DNA from: an uncultured Porphyromonadaceae bacterium
GTDB lineage: Bacteria > Bacteroidota > Bacteroidia > Bacteroidales > Muribaculaceae
Reading direction: 5' to 3'
Assembly: GCA_947178245.1 (NCBI GenBank)
Contig: CAMWXO010000010.1
Span: forward strand, 1-22,797
Length of the DNA: 22,797 bases
In this document: piece by piece, positions 1 to 7,125 of the stretch
Position numbering within the stretch: the stretch's first letter is position 1
Layout of the letters: every line of letters starts with the position of its first letter
Notes under the pieces: model-generated
The model's database searches: none
What the model was told of the DNA's origin: nothing
What the model saw: the letters and a program-made list of their open reading frames with translations, nothing else
Position numbers and translations under genes: made by a program

Positions 1-9
1 CGTTTATTA

Positions 10-1089
10 TCATTTCTGAATTGTCTTCTTTGTTGAGCCGTCGGAATAATGCTCTATCACGATTCCTTTATAATCCCCATCCACGTGGGAGCCAGACATG
101 TCGTAGCGGGCTGTCACGCTCTTCGCCTCGTCTCCGCCGACAGCCTCCACCCCGGAAAAGTCATACGCCTGTATATTCTTGAAATCCTTCCAAGGATAGA
201 TTACCTTGCATTTCTCTACCGCCACTTCAGGCACATAGAGAGTCGCATTTTCCAATGAGCCGTCAAATATTTTCCCATAATTACATTTAATAGGATTCTC
301 ACAATTATAATATACGGAAGATAGGTTTGAACAATCGGCAAAAGCACTAGATTTAATTTCAGTCACCGAATTTGGAATTGTCACAGAAGTCAGGCCGCTG
401 CATCCGGAGAAAGCAGACTGTCCGATTAAGGTGACGGAATTGGGAAGCGTCACAGAAGTCAAGCCTTCGCATTCCCAAAAAGCACCCCCTCCGATAAATG
501 TTACGGAATTGGGAATCGTCACAGAAGTCAGGCCGCGGCATTCGTGGAAAGCATGACTACCGATTGAGATGACGGAATTTGGGATCGTCACGGAAGTCAG
601 GCCGCTGCAGCCCCAGAAAGCATCATCTCCGATTGATGTGAGAGAATTTGGGAGCATCAAGGAAGTCAATCCGTAGCATCCGAAGAAAGCACCATAGTCT
701 ATTAAAGTGACGGAATTTGGGATCGTCACAGAAGTCAGGCCGCTACAGCTTCCAAAAGCACCAATTTCGATTGAGGTGACAGAATTGGGAATCGTTACTG
801 AAGTCATGTCGCGGCATTGATCAAAAGCAGCAACTCCGATTGAGGTGACGGAATATGCTTTACCATTATAAACGGCGGTTTCCGGAATGATTAGATCTCC
901 TGAGATATCAACATTTTTAGAAACATAGCAGGTATTATCCGACGATGTTTCATAAGCTAAGACTGTGTCTCCGTAGGCGTACAAAAACCATTCAGCTTTA
1001 ACGGACAGCGTGCCCGACATGATCAATGCAATGGCGAAGACCAGTCTGAAGACCGGATGCATTGTGTAAATCTTTTGATAAGTATTCAT
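10..1089 (-). CDS. BspA-like leucine-rich-repeat secreted protein
   Basis: A 359-aa exported surface protein of the BspA / LRR_5 type, a family that in Bacteroidales mostly mediates binding to host or dietary surfaces. Residues 1-32 look like a signal peptide with a hydrophobic stretch at about 14-25 and an AXA-like end (VKA). Residues 95-255 are seven exact-length 23-aa repeats of the form LTSVTIPNSVTxIGxxAFxGC. After them comes a cap with CENP and LYVP motifs. The last 35 residues (YDMSG...GIVIEHYSDGSTKK) resemble the C-terminal tails of Bacteroidales secreted proteins, possibly a degenerate type IX sorting signal. An internal Met10 would give a more typical signal peptide and is a possible true start. 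It is a single gene with its own promoter about 200 bp upstream. The ligand is unknown. Confidence 0.85.
   Translation of the reverse strand: MNTYQKIYTMHPVFRLVFAIALIMSGTLSVKAEWFLYAYGDTVLAYETSSDNTCYVSKNVDISGDLIIPETAVYNGKAYSVTSIGVAAFDQCRDMTSVTIPNSVTSIEIGAFGSCSGLTSVTIPNSVTLIDYGAFFGCYGLTSLMLPNSLTSIGDDAFWGCSGLTSVTIPNSVISIGSHAFHECRGLTSVTIPNSVTFIGGGAFWECEGLTSVTLPNSVTLIGQSAFSGCSGLTSVTIPNSVTEIKSSAFADCSNLSSVYYNCENPIKCNYGKIFDGSLENATLYVPEVAVEKCKVIYPWKDFKNIQAYDFSGVEAVGGDEAKSVTARYDMSGSHVDGDYKGIVIEHYSDGSTKKTIQK
325..807 (-). repeat. Seven 69-bp tandem repeats encoding 23-aa LRR units
   Basis: The stretch encodes residues 95-255 of the BspA-like protein and divides into seven 69-bp units without insertions. 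The TSVTIPNSV part is nearly identical at DNA level between units, whereas the xxAFxGC part varies. This suggests fairly recent unit duplication and potential for copy-number change by recombination. Confidence 0.85.
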
Positions 1090-1230
1090 GCAAATCTTAT
1101 TTTGCCTCGGTCATCCTCTCGTTGGCGTTTGGTTGGAAAATGGAAAAGCGCGGGAATCCGTATCTGTCACCACAGTAAAAGCAGTGTTGATAAGCGCCTT
1201 ATATACAATCACTACATCCCACTCCGCTTA

Positions 1231-1275
1231 ATCCTGATATAGAAGTAATAGTTTATCCTGATATAGAAGTAATAG
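1231..1275. repeat. Two 21-bp direct repeats in the bspA-like leader
   Basis: A 21-bp sequence beginning ATCCTGATATAGAAGTAATA is present identically at 1231-1251 and 1255-1275, a 24-bp period. It lies just downstream of the predicted transcription start of the minus-strand BspA-like gene, so it would sit near the 5' end of the mRNA. It could be an operator pair or an RNA element. Function unknown. Confidence 0.8.
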
Positions 1276-1293
1276 CATAGCAGTCTGCGAATG

Positions 1294-1323
1294 CAAAATT
1301 AATAAAAAATTTCAATATGCAAA
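1294..1323 (-). promoter_or_regulatory. Bacteroidetes-type promoter for the bspA-like gene
   Basis: Read on the minus strand there is TTTG (1320-1323), an 18-bp spacer, then TAATTTTG (1294-1301). This matches the Bacteroidetes primary sigma pattern TTTG / TAnnTTTG closely. Transcription would start near 1287, leaving an untranslated leader of about 200 nt before the gene. Confidence 0.65.
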
Positions 1324-1488
1324 ATAGTTGTCAGTTATAATATTTGCGTACTGAAGTTCGCGCCCTGTAACAAAAAGCATTGAAAACGGCGGCTGCTCCG
1401 GGGTGCTGCCCTACATAGGCCCGCGGCGTCATAGCATGCCGATATATGCTGCTCAATTCCAATTAATGTTTCATACACTTTGCCGCTG

Positions 1489-1496
1489 CAAAGATA
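1489..1496 (-). promoter_or_regulatory. Orphan TATCTTTG -7 element
   Basis: Minus-strand TATCTTTGCAGC matches the Bacteroidetes -7 consensus and is identical over 12 bases to the element in front of the portal-like gene. No clear TTTG lies at the -33 position and no convincing gene follows: the first ATG downstream opens a three-codon frame. It may drive a small RNA or be a relic. Apart from this and the neighbouring promoters and repeats, I see nothing else in the 514-bp gap 1090-1603. Confidence 0.35.
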
Positions 1497-1554
1497 TGGC
1501 AGCGTATTTACATTTTTTAACAGTATTCTTTCTTTATTGCGCGATTGCTTATTG

Positions 1555-1562
1555 TAATTTTG
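1555..1562 (+). promoter_or_regulatory. Probable -7 element for the terS-like gene
   Basis: TAATTTTG matches TAnnTTTG and lies 41 bp upstream of the ATG at 1604. The -33 element is weak: TTG at 1537-1539 is closer than usual. It would transcribe the 1604 gene and the 1991 gene. Confidence 0.5.
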
Positions 1563-1603
1563 CATTGCTTAGGATTAAGAATAAAATTATAAAGCATTGC
1601 ATA

Positions 1604-1984
1604 ATGAAAAGAAAAGGATCAACAAGCGACTTCGCGCAGGAACGCAACGCGGAACTGAGGGCTGCATTTTTCAGCAGTAAAAACTACAATACGGATCTGA
1701 GCAACATGCAGAGGCTCGTGGCAACTCCGGCATCGCGCTTCTGGGTAGACCCCTACAGGGCGCGCGACGTGATGTCGCGCATGGAGGCCGACCCCGACGC
1801 GCTCAGCGGCATGATACCTCAGCGCCGGCGCATGTATGCGGCCCTCTTCAAGCGCTACCGCGAGATAAGGGAACGCAACCCGGGGATGCCGAAAATCAAA
1901 TGCGTCACCGAAGCCGTCTTCGAGGGAGCTCCGGAATTCTTTCTCACCCCGCGCACGGCACGGGCCATAATCTATTCACGCTGA
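1604..1984 (+). CDS. Terminase small subunit-like phage protein
   Basis: A 126-aa basic protein without a signal peptide. Visible features are SRFWVDPYRARDVMSRM (residues 44-60), a basic helical centre around 73-92, and a C-terminal PEFFLTPRTARAIIY segment. From memory, small proteins ending in this kind of FYLTPRTA motif occur next to terminase genes in Bacteroides prophages. If that is right, its role would be recognising DNA for packaging and recruiting the large subunit. The ATG at 1604 is preferred over upstream in-frame starts because it follows the promoter at 1555 and an AT-rich leader typical of Bacteroidetes. The next gene begins 6 bp after its stop, and terL is the second gene downstream. 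The small-subunit assignment rests on position and weak resemblance; a phage origin is more secure than the exact role. Confidence 0.5.
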   Translation: MKRKGSTSDFAQERNAELRAAFFSSKNYNTDLSNMQRLVATPASRFWVDPYRARDVMSRMEADPDALSGMIPQRRRMYAALFKRYREIRERNPGMPKIKCVTEAVFEGAPEFFLTPRTARAIIYSR

Positions 1985-1990
1985 TAAACC

Positions 1991-3322
1991 ATGCTGATAC
2001 CTCTGATTCCTAAAGATCCGGAAGCGAACGACTTCACCTGCCGCGACGGAGAGATAGAGTTTATTGCGGATTTCTCCGCAGCCGACGGCGGCGAAGATGC
2101 TGAGGGCGGTGCCGCATCTGCAGGAAGCGCAGCCGCAGACGCAGCCCGAAATGCGCGCTTCGCGCTGACGGAAGAAAGACAGTTTCCCACCTTCAACATA
2201 AGGGTGCCACTGAAGAGCGGCGACTCCGAGAAGGCCTCGCTCCTGTTAGGTGGGGAAATATCGCGCGTGGACTGCGAGACGGCCGAACGCCTTACCCAAG
2301 CCATAGTGGAGAGAGCGGCTGAGGAATTCTTCAGGACATCGACTGACCTGAGGCGCAGCGGACTCTTCATTCTTCCTTTCAGGGTCTACGGCAGCGTGGC
2401 CGATGGCAAGATGACTTTTCCGACTCCGCAGGCGGTGATGCTCCCCTCGGAGTATCCTCCGCATCCGGAGATCACGGCTTTCTCCGCATCGGCCGACACC
2501 CTCACGCTGGCATTGCGCATACCTGTAAAGCCGGCGCGGATGAGCCTTCTGCTGCCGCAGCAGGAGCCTGGCACGCCACCGGCTGAAATCTACGCCAGTT
2601 ACCCCCTCTATCTGCCCGACCCGAAAGAGACACGGGGCTCCTTGGGTAGCGTCAGGAGCGCCACAGGCGGCAACGCCATGGGAATACGCTTCTCGTTCCT
2701 CACCGAGAGCGCCCTGAAGGCATCGGTGGCAGCACCCGATAAATATTATCTGCTGCAGGGAAATCCGCGCACCGGCTATAAATATTCATCGAAAGCCGCA
2801 GCCTCGGCAGACTACAGCGTCTACACCGCAGCCACCGGAAGCATGCTGCCGTTTGCTAAGGAAGCACTCAGGCAGAAGGATTCGGATATAGACCCTTTCG
2901 ACTGGATAGCCGACTGGCGCGAGGTGGCCGGAGGCTGCCTGCCGCTGTCGCTGCGCCACCAGCAGGGCACCGATCCGTCAGCCATACCTCTGCCCGAAGG
3001 TATCGACAGCGCGCAACTGCGGGAATACAGCGCGGCGCTCTCACTGCCCGGTGTGCTTCTGACACGCCCGATGACAATGGCAGCCACCTCCATCAGACGC
3101 AACTCCACGCGCAGGGCGATAATGCGACTGAAAATCCACGGGCTACCCGAGTGCAGGAATATCGCCGTGATATTCGGATCGGACGACGGCCGCCGCTACA
3201 CTCCGCTTCGCGCATGGAATCCTGCGGCCGGAACCGTAGTGATGTCGCCTGCAAGAACATGGCACCGCCTGCTGATAATGTCGGAAAGAATCACAACGCA
3301 ATTATGCCTGGAAGTTAATTGA
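1991..3322 (+). CDS. Uncharacterised 443-aa phage-associated protein
   Basis: A 443-aa soluble protein with no signal peptide or membrane segment. Residues about 30-55 form an Ala/Gly/Asp/Glu-rich low-complexity stretch. The rest looks beta-rich, with segments such as SGLFILPFRVYGSVADGK and YPPHPEITAF around 120-160. The C-terminal part has VLLTRPMTM, RRAIMRLKIHG and VIFGSDDGRRYTPLRAW. The overall style recalls tail or baseplate-type proteins of Bacteroides prophages, where a 'SRPLKL ... LYGSRDL ... W' C-terminal pattern recurs, but this is recall and not an alignment. It starts 6 bp after the terS-like stop and ends about 100 bp before terL, so it is probably co-transcribed with them. A structural gene between small and large terminase genes is unusual. 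Its own stop codon lies within a 7-bp repeat array. Function not assigned. Confidence 0.6.
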   Translation: MLIPLIPKDPEANDFTCRDGEIEFIADFSAADGGEDAEGGAASAGSAAADAARNARFALTEERQFPTFNIRVPLKSGDSEKASLLLGGEISRVDCETAERLTQAIVERAAEEFFRTSTDLRRSGLFILPFRVYGSVADGKMTFPTPQAVMLPSEYPPHPEITAFSASADTLTLALRIPVKPARMSLLLPQQEPGTPPAEIYASYPLYLPDPKETRGSLGSVRSATGGNAMGIRFSFLTESALKASVAAPDKYYLLQGNPRTGYKYSSKAAASADYSVYTAATGSMLPFAKEALRQKDSDIDPFDWIADWREVAGGCLPLSLRHQQGTDPSAIPLPEGIDSAQLREYSAALSLPGVLLTRPMTMAATSIRRNSTRRAIMRLKIHGLPECRNIAVIFGSDDGRRYTPLRAWNPAAGTVVMSPARTWHRLLIMSERITTQLCLEVN

Positions 3323-3361
3323 GAATTGAGAATTGAGAATGTAGAATTTGGAATTTGGAAT
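3320..3361 (+). repeat. 7-bp tandem array (TGAGAAT type)
   Basis: Six contiguous heptads: TGAGAAT three times, then GTAGAAT, then TTGGAAT twice. The first unit contains the TGA stop codon of the upstream gene, so the array begins exactly at the gene end. A related array is at 21911-21938. Confidence 0.85.
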
Positions 3362-3365
3362 GACG

Positions 3366-3419
3366 TTTTAGAGACCTTAGAGACTTTAATGACCTTAGAG
3401 ACCTTAGCGACCTTAACAC
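3366..3419 (+). repeat. 9-bp tandem array (CCTTAGAGA type) before terL
   Basis: Six contiguous nonamers: TTTTAGAGA, CCTTAGAGA, CTTTAATGA, CCTTAGAGA, CCTTAGCGA, CCTTAACAC. The array ends one base before the terL ATG and therefore occupies the whole ribosome-binding region. A 17-bp core, TTAATGACCTTAGAGAC, recurs exactly in the array at 21978. Confidence 0.85.
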
Positions 3420-3420
3420 G

Positions 3421-5508
3421 ATGAAAATGGAAAACGATATAATCAACAGGGTGCTTGAAGAATACAGGCGACGCATTGCGGCAAAGACGGCGCCCTACGA
3501 TCCGGTGACCGGCAATCTGAGCCCGGGCAGGCGGTTCAGCTTCTTCTGCCCGGAAATCCACCCCGGGCCCATACGCCTGCCTGAGGCGATGCGCCGGCTC
3601 CCACAGGTGGAGGCCCTGCAGCGCGGAAGAAGGCTGACAGAGGTCTTCCCCGGAACGGAAGAAAACGCCCGGCGCCAATGGTGCAGGCTGCGGTGTGAGC
3701 ACGATTTCCCTTTCTGGACCTACAAGTTCGTGAGGATAAAGCCGAAAGGGGGCATCGACGGCTGCCCGTTCGTGCTCAACAATCCTCAGCGCCACCTCAT
3801 AAGCGAGTTCGAGAAGATGCGCGAAGCCGGGGAGCCGATACGTCTGATTCTGGTGAAGGCCCGCCAGTGGGGAGGCTCCACCGCCACTCAGATCTATATG
3901 CTCTGGATTCAGCTGATGCGACGCAAGGGGCTCAACTCGCTCATAGTGGCCCAGCAGCATGCCGGCACCGATGAAGTGCTCGACATAGCCAAGACGGCAC
4001 TCGACACTTATCCCGGCTATATGCTCGCCGATGAAGGAGAGGAAGTTCCGGAGAAGGAGAAGCGCTATGTGAGCAACGGCATCAGCAACGCCGCCATACG
4101 CATACCGCGCCGCTGCTTCAAGATAAAGGCCGGGAGCGCCGAGCGCCCCGACTCAAGCCGCGGAGGAGACTATGCGCTGGTGCATCTCACGGAGGTGGGG
4201 CTGTGGAAGCAGACCGACGGCAAGACACCGGAAGACATCATACGAGCCGCCACGTCGGGCGTGCTTCTCGAACCGGAGACCATGATAGTGATGGAATCCA
4301 CGGCCAACGGCACGGGGACATTCTTTCACAGGGAATACGAGGCTGCGAAGCGTGGCTCCTCGCTCTACAGGCCTCTCTTCATCCCCTGGTTCGAGATAGA
4401 GCGCTACAGCATCCCGATAGCCGACCGTAAAGCCTTCGCCCGAAGGCTCGTGGAAGGGCGACACGAGAATTTCACCGACGATGACCACAAAGCCTCGGGA
4501 GAATACCTCTGGAACCTTTGGCTCGCCGGGGCCACCCTGGAGGCAATCGCATGGTATGAGAAACTGCGCGCCGGCTACAACAACCACGATCATCTCATGG
4601 CGGAATATCCGAGCAGCGACCTCGAGGCCTTCGTTAGCAGCGGCGCCAACGTCTTCAACCGGGAGAAAGCTATGGAGCTGCGTAAGGACTGCCGCCCGCC
4701 ATGGAAGACGGGCGAACTTCTCGGACGCGCCGAAAGCGGCGCCGAAGCCCTCTGCGGGATATGCTTTCATGCCGACCCCCGCGGACGCCTCAAAGTGTGG
4801 GAGGAGCCCGACACCGACGGGGCCGGAAGGGCAAGACGCATCAGCGACCGCTACCTCGTGGTGGTGGACGTGGGCGGCAGGAGCATGAAAGCGGACTGGA
4901 GCGTGATAGCGGTGTTCGACCGGCTCGGGATGGCCACCGGAGGAAAGCCGGCGATAGCGGCGCAATGGCGCGGACACTGCGACATGGATCAGCTGGCATG
5001 GCTCGCGGCAAGAATCGCCCGGTGGTATGGCGATGCCCTGCTCGTCATAGAGTCGAACACTATCGAGACGCGCGACCCTGAGCGATATGTAGACGGCGAC
5101 CAGTCGCTCTTCATCCTCAATCAGATCCGCAATGCCTACGGTAATCTCTACGCGCGCCGCCAAAGTCCGGAAGACATAATGGAGGGAAGGCCGCGCAAAT
5201 ACGGCTTTCACACCAACATCAGCACGAAGCCGATGATCATCTCAAATCTGGTGAGGGTGGTGCGCGAAGGCCTCTACACGGAGCGCGACGAAGCCTGCAT
5301 CGACGAGTACCTGACCTATCAGCGGCGGCCCAACGGAAGCTATGCGGCAGTGTCGGGCAAACACGACGACCTTCTCATGACGCGCGCCATCGGGCTCCAT
5401 ATCTGTCTCAACGAGATGGCATATCCGCGTGTCAGCGAAGAATACGGCGGAAACGCGGCGCCGGCCGCGGCTCTCATGAGGCGTGCCACACAGCTCTCGC
5501 TCTTCTGA
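3421..5508 (+). CDS. terL: Phage terminase large subunit (ATPase and nuclease)
   Basis: The DNA-packaging motor: an ATPase that threads DNA through the portal into a procapsid, plus an RNase H-like nuclease that cuts it. The protein is 695 aa. Residues 144-154 form the Walker A-like loop (LVKARQWGGST). Residues 251-260 form the Walker B strand YALVHLTEVG with E258 as candidate catalytic glutamate; the usual Asp before it is Thr, a variant I recall from some phage terminases. Residues 289-299 (IVMESTANGTG) are the coupling motif. In the nuclease domain I see D483 (VVDVGGR), E544 (LVIESN) and D649/D650 (GKHDD), the expected acidic set. About 110 N-terminal residues precede the ATPase core, making it longer than many homologues. 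There is no frameshift or missing domain. The gene starts right after a 9-bp repeat array and converges with the minus-strand gene 7 bp downstream. Met3 is an alternative start. Confidence 0.9.
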   Translation: MKMENDIINRVLEEYRRRIAAKTAPYDPVTGNLSPGRRFSFFCPEIHPGPIRLPEAMRRLPQVEALQRGRRLTEVFPGTEENARRQWCRLRCEHDFPFWTYKFVRIKPKGGIDGCPFVLNNPQRHLISEFEKMREAGEPIRLILVKARQWGGSTATQIYMLWIQLMRRKGLNSLIVAQQHAGTDEVLDIAKTALDTYPGYMLADEGEEVPEKEKRYVSNGISNAAIRIPRRCFKIKAGSAERPDSSRGGDYALVHLTEVGLWKQTDGKTPEDIIRAATSGVLLEPETMIVMESTANGTGTFFHREYEAAKRGSSLYRPLFIPWFEIERYSIPIADRKAFARRLVEGRHENFTDDDHKASGEYLWNLWLAGATLEAIAWYEKLRAGYNNHDHLMAEYPSSDLEAFVSSGANVFNREKAMELRKDCRPPWKTGELLGRAESGAEALCGICFHADPRGRLKVWEEPDTDGAGRARRISDRYLVVVDVGGRSMKADWSVIAVFDRLGMATGGKPAIAAQWRGHCDMDQLAWLAARIARWYGDALLVIESNTIETRDPERYVDGDQSLFILNQIRNAYGNLYARRQSPEDIMEGRPRKYGFHTNISTKPMIISNLVRVVREGLYTERDEACIDEYLTYQRRPNGSYAAVSGKHDDLLMTRAIGLHICLNEMAYPRVSEEYGGNAAPAAALMRRATQLSLF

Positions 5509-5515
5509 GGGGGGA

Positions 5516-6433
5516 TCAGAGCTGGAAATGGCGCGAGGCGAGCCGATAACCGTCGCAGAAGACCTCCACGGTGTAGTCGCCCGAAGTGAGGGTAGTGTTC
5601 ACGTCCCAGTAGATAGTGACCGAGATTTCCTCGTTGGCATATTCCACACTCCTCTTGGCCGTAGCAGGCACATTTGCCCCGTCCATCGGGAACGACAGGC
5701 CGCCGCCGAGGAGGCTTCCCTCGGGAGTGACGATGCGCACATAGAAATCTTTCATTCCGGCAGAAGCCGTGGAGTTGGGGCTTATCGAGAAATTGACCTC
5801 GAGCTGCTTGGCCTTACCTACCTTTTTCTCGGTCTTGCCTTTCTTGTTGAGAGCCGTGAGGCGCAGGCCGGTGAGGTTGAGCTTCTTGGCAAGTTTCACG
5901 GTCTGAGTCAGCTCCTCATTGCTCTTGGTGGCCACGGTCACGGCCGATGTAAGCTGCTCGTTGCGGCTCTTCACCTGCTGAATCTCGGTGCGTAGCCCTT
6001 CATTTTCCTTCGAGAGGCGCTCTATCTCCTCAAGATAATGCTTCAGGATACCCTTCAGGGTGGCGATCTCACTCTCGAGGGCCTTGATGCGGGCGCGGTT
6101 GGCAGCATTGCTCTTCTTCTCCTGATTCAGCTCCTGAAGCAGCCCCTCCACCTTCATCCTGGCCTGATTGTATTGCTGCACGAGCGAATCGTTGGAGAGA
6201 TACATCTGCTTGTCTTCATACATCGAGAAGTTGGCGTTGAGCTCATTAAACTCATTGGTCAGCACCAGCCGGTCGTTGGCAAGGGCGAGGGAATCGGCGC
6301 GCGCTTCGGCCTCGTTGAGGCTCACGGTGCGATTGTTGTTGCTGATAATCAGGGCTATGACAAGCGCCGCCATAGCGGCTACCACGCCAATGGCTACGTA
6401 TATGATGGTCTTCTGCTTCTTATTCATTTTCAA
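5516..6433 (-). CDS. Membrane-anchored coiled-coil protein, unknown function
   Basis: A 305-aa protein with a single N-terminal membrane segment at about residues 9-31, preceded by Lys residues, so the rest is probably periplasmic. Residues about 36-185 are heptad-like and rich in Glu, Leu, Lys, Asn and Gln: a long coiled coil. Residues about 187-305 look like a beta-sandwich ending in YTVEVFCDGYRLASRHFQL. Similar TM, coiled-coil and beta-domain proteins are, from memory, common in Bacteroidales chromosomes without known function. It is the only minus-strand gene inside the first phage-like stretch, has its own promoter at 6475, and converges tightly with terL (7 bp between stops, no terminator). 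I regard it as a host gene that separates two phage-type blocks. Met3 is an alternative start. Confidence 0.75.
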   Translation of the reverse strand: MKMNKKQKTIIYVAIGVVAAMAALVIALIISNNNRTVSLNEAEARADSLALANDRLVLTNEFNELNANFSMYEDKQMYLSNDSLVQQYNQARMKVEGLLQELNQEKKSNAANRARIKALESEIATLKGILKHYLEEIERLSKENEGLRTEIQQVKSRNEQLTSAVTVATKSNEELTQTVKLAKKLNLTGLRLTALNKKGKTEKKVGKAKQLEVNFSISPNSTASAGMKDFYVRIVTPEGSLLGGGLSFPMDGANVPATAKRSVEYANEEISVTIYWDVNTTLTSGDYTVEVFCDGYRLASRHFQL

Positions 6434-6474
6434 ATCGGATATTAAGATCCGGCATCATTGCGGAATCGAGACTG

Positions 6475-6482
6475 CAAAGTTA
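6475..6482 (-). promoter_or_regulatory. Probable -7 element for the coiled-coil gene
   Basis: Forward CAAAGTTA reads TAACTTTG on the minus strand, matching TAnnTTTG, 41 bp upstream of the start at 6433. No clear -33 TTTG is visible. I see no matching plus-strand element in the 97-bp gap for the gene at 6531. Confidence 0.5.
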
Positions 6483-6530
6483 CAAAAAAAAATTAATAAT
6501 TCACATAATTCTTATAAAATCAACACACTC

Positions 6531-6965
6531 ATGCAGACATCAATCATCATCAGACGCGACAGAGTCTTCGCCACGGCATCGCGCCGCATGGCATGGGTCG
6601 GCACCCGCGGCCGGGAAGAGAGCCCGGACTATGAGCGGATAGTGCCCGACGAGGCCGATCATTCGCTCCTCCACACTTTTTTCGACGATGCGGCCATGCG
6701 CGCCATCGACCTGTGCCGTCCCTTTCTTGAAGGAGTCTCCAACACCGACGAGGCCCTTACGCTGCGTCTCACGCGCGGAGCCAACCCCAACGATGAGCAG
6801 CTCGGCAGGGCGCTCGAGCAGATGGTGGAGGCCTATCTGCTGGGCGAGTGGCAGGAGATAGTGTGTCCCGGGCGTGCCCCGTCGGCCTTCGCGCGCAGCG
6901 AGGAAGCCGCAGCGAAAGCGGCAGCGATACTCTATCATCACCCCGCCCCGATAAGACATGAATGA
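6531..6965 (+). CDS. Phage head/neck connector-like protein 1
   Basis: A 144-aa soluble, helical protein. The ATG at 6531 is chosen because it follows an AT-rich leader, and earlier in-frame starts would run into the divergent gene. Visible features are IIRRDRVFATASRRMAWVG (residues 5-23), a DEADHSLLHTFFDDAAMRAI helix (40-59), and a C-terminal LEQMVEAYLLGEWQEI helix. From memory, Bacteroides prophages carry small proteins with this layout (tyrosine/alanine-rich N-terminus, acidic LxxFWxxA helix, C-terminal helix with a Trp) near their head-completion genes. A role as head-tail adaptor is inferred from that and from the two following genes. A 9-bp repeat array separates it from the next gene. 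No obvious Shine-Dalgarno, which is normal for Bacteroidetes. Confidence 0.55.
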   Translation: MQTSIIIRRDRVFATASRRMAWVGTRGREESPDYERIVPDEADHSLLHTFFDDAAMRAIDLCRPFLEGVSNTDEALTLRLTRGANPNDEQLGRALEQMVEAYLLGEWQEIVCPGRAPSAFARSEEAAAKAAAILYHHPAPIRHE

Positions 6966-6970
6966 CTCAA

Positions 6971-7118
6971 CCTCCCCAAACCTCCTAAACCTCCTAAACT
7001 CCTAAACCTCTTAAACTACTTAAACTCCCTAAACCTCTTAAACCTCTTAAACCTCTTAAACTACTTAAACTCCCTAAACATCCTAAACTTCTTAAACTTC
7101 TTAAACCACCTAAACCCC
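6971..7118 (+). repeat. 9-bp tandem array (CYNCYTAAA type)
   Basis: About 16 units with a 9-bp period, variants of CCTCCTAAA, CCTCTTAAA, CTACTTAAA and CTCCCTAAA; one unit is 8 bp and the first is 10 bp. The pair CTACTTAAA-CTCCCTAAA occurs twice (7016-7033 and 7061-7078), a higher-order 45-bp repeat. It fills almost the whole gap between two connector-like genes, starting 5 bp after one stop and ending 7 bp before the next ATG. Confidence 0.9.
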
Positions 7119-7125
7119 ACACACC

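Noticed and set aside
3320..3419. CRISPR-like array
   Set aside because: The units are 7 and 9 bp and contiguous, without spacers; these are simple tandem repeats.
4153..5211. Minus-strand open frame (352 codons) inside terL
   Set aside because: Antisense to the conserved ATPase and nuclease domains; composition and lack of motifs indicate a shadow frame.
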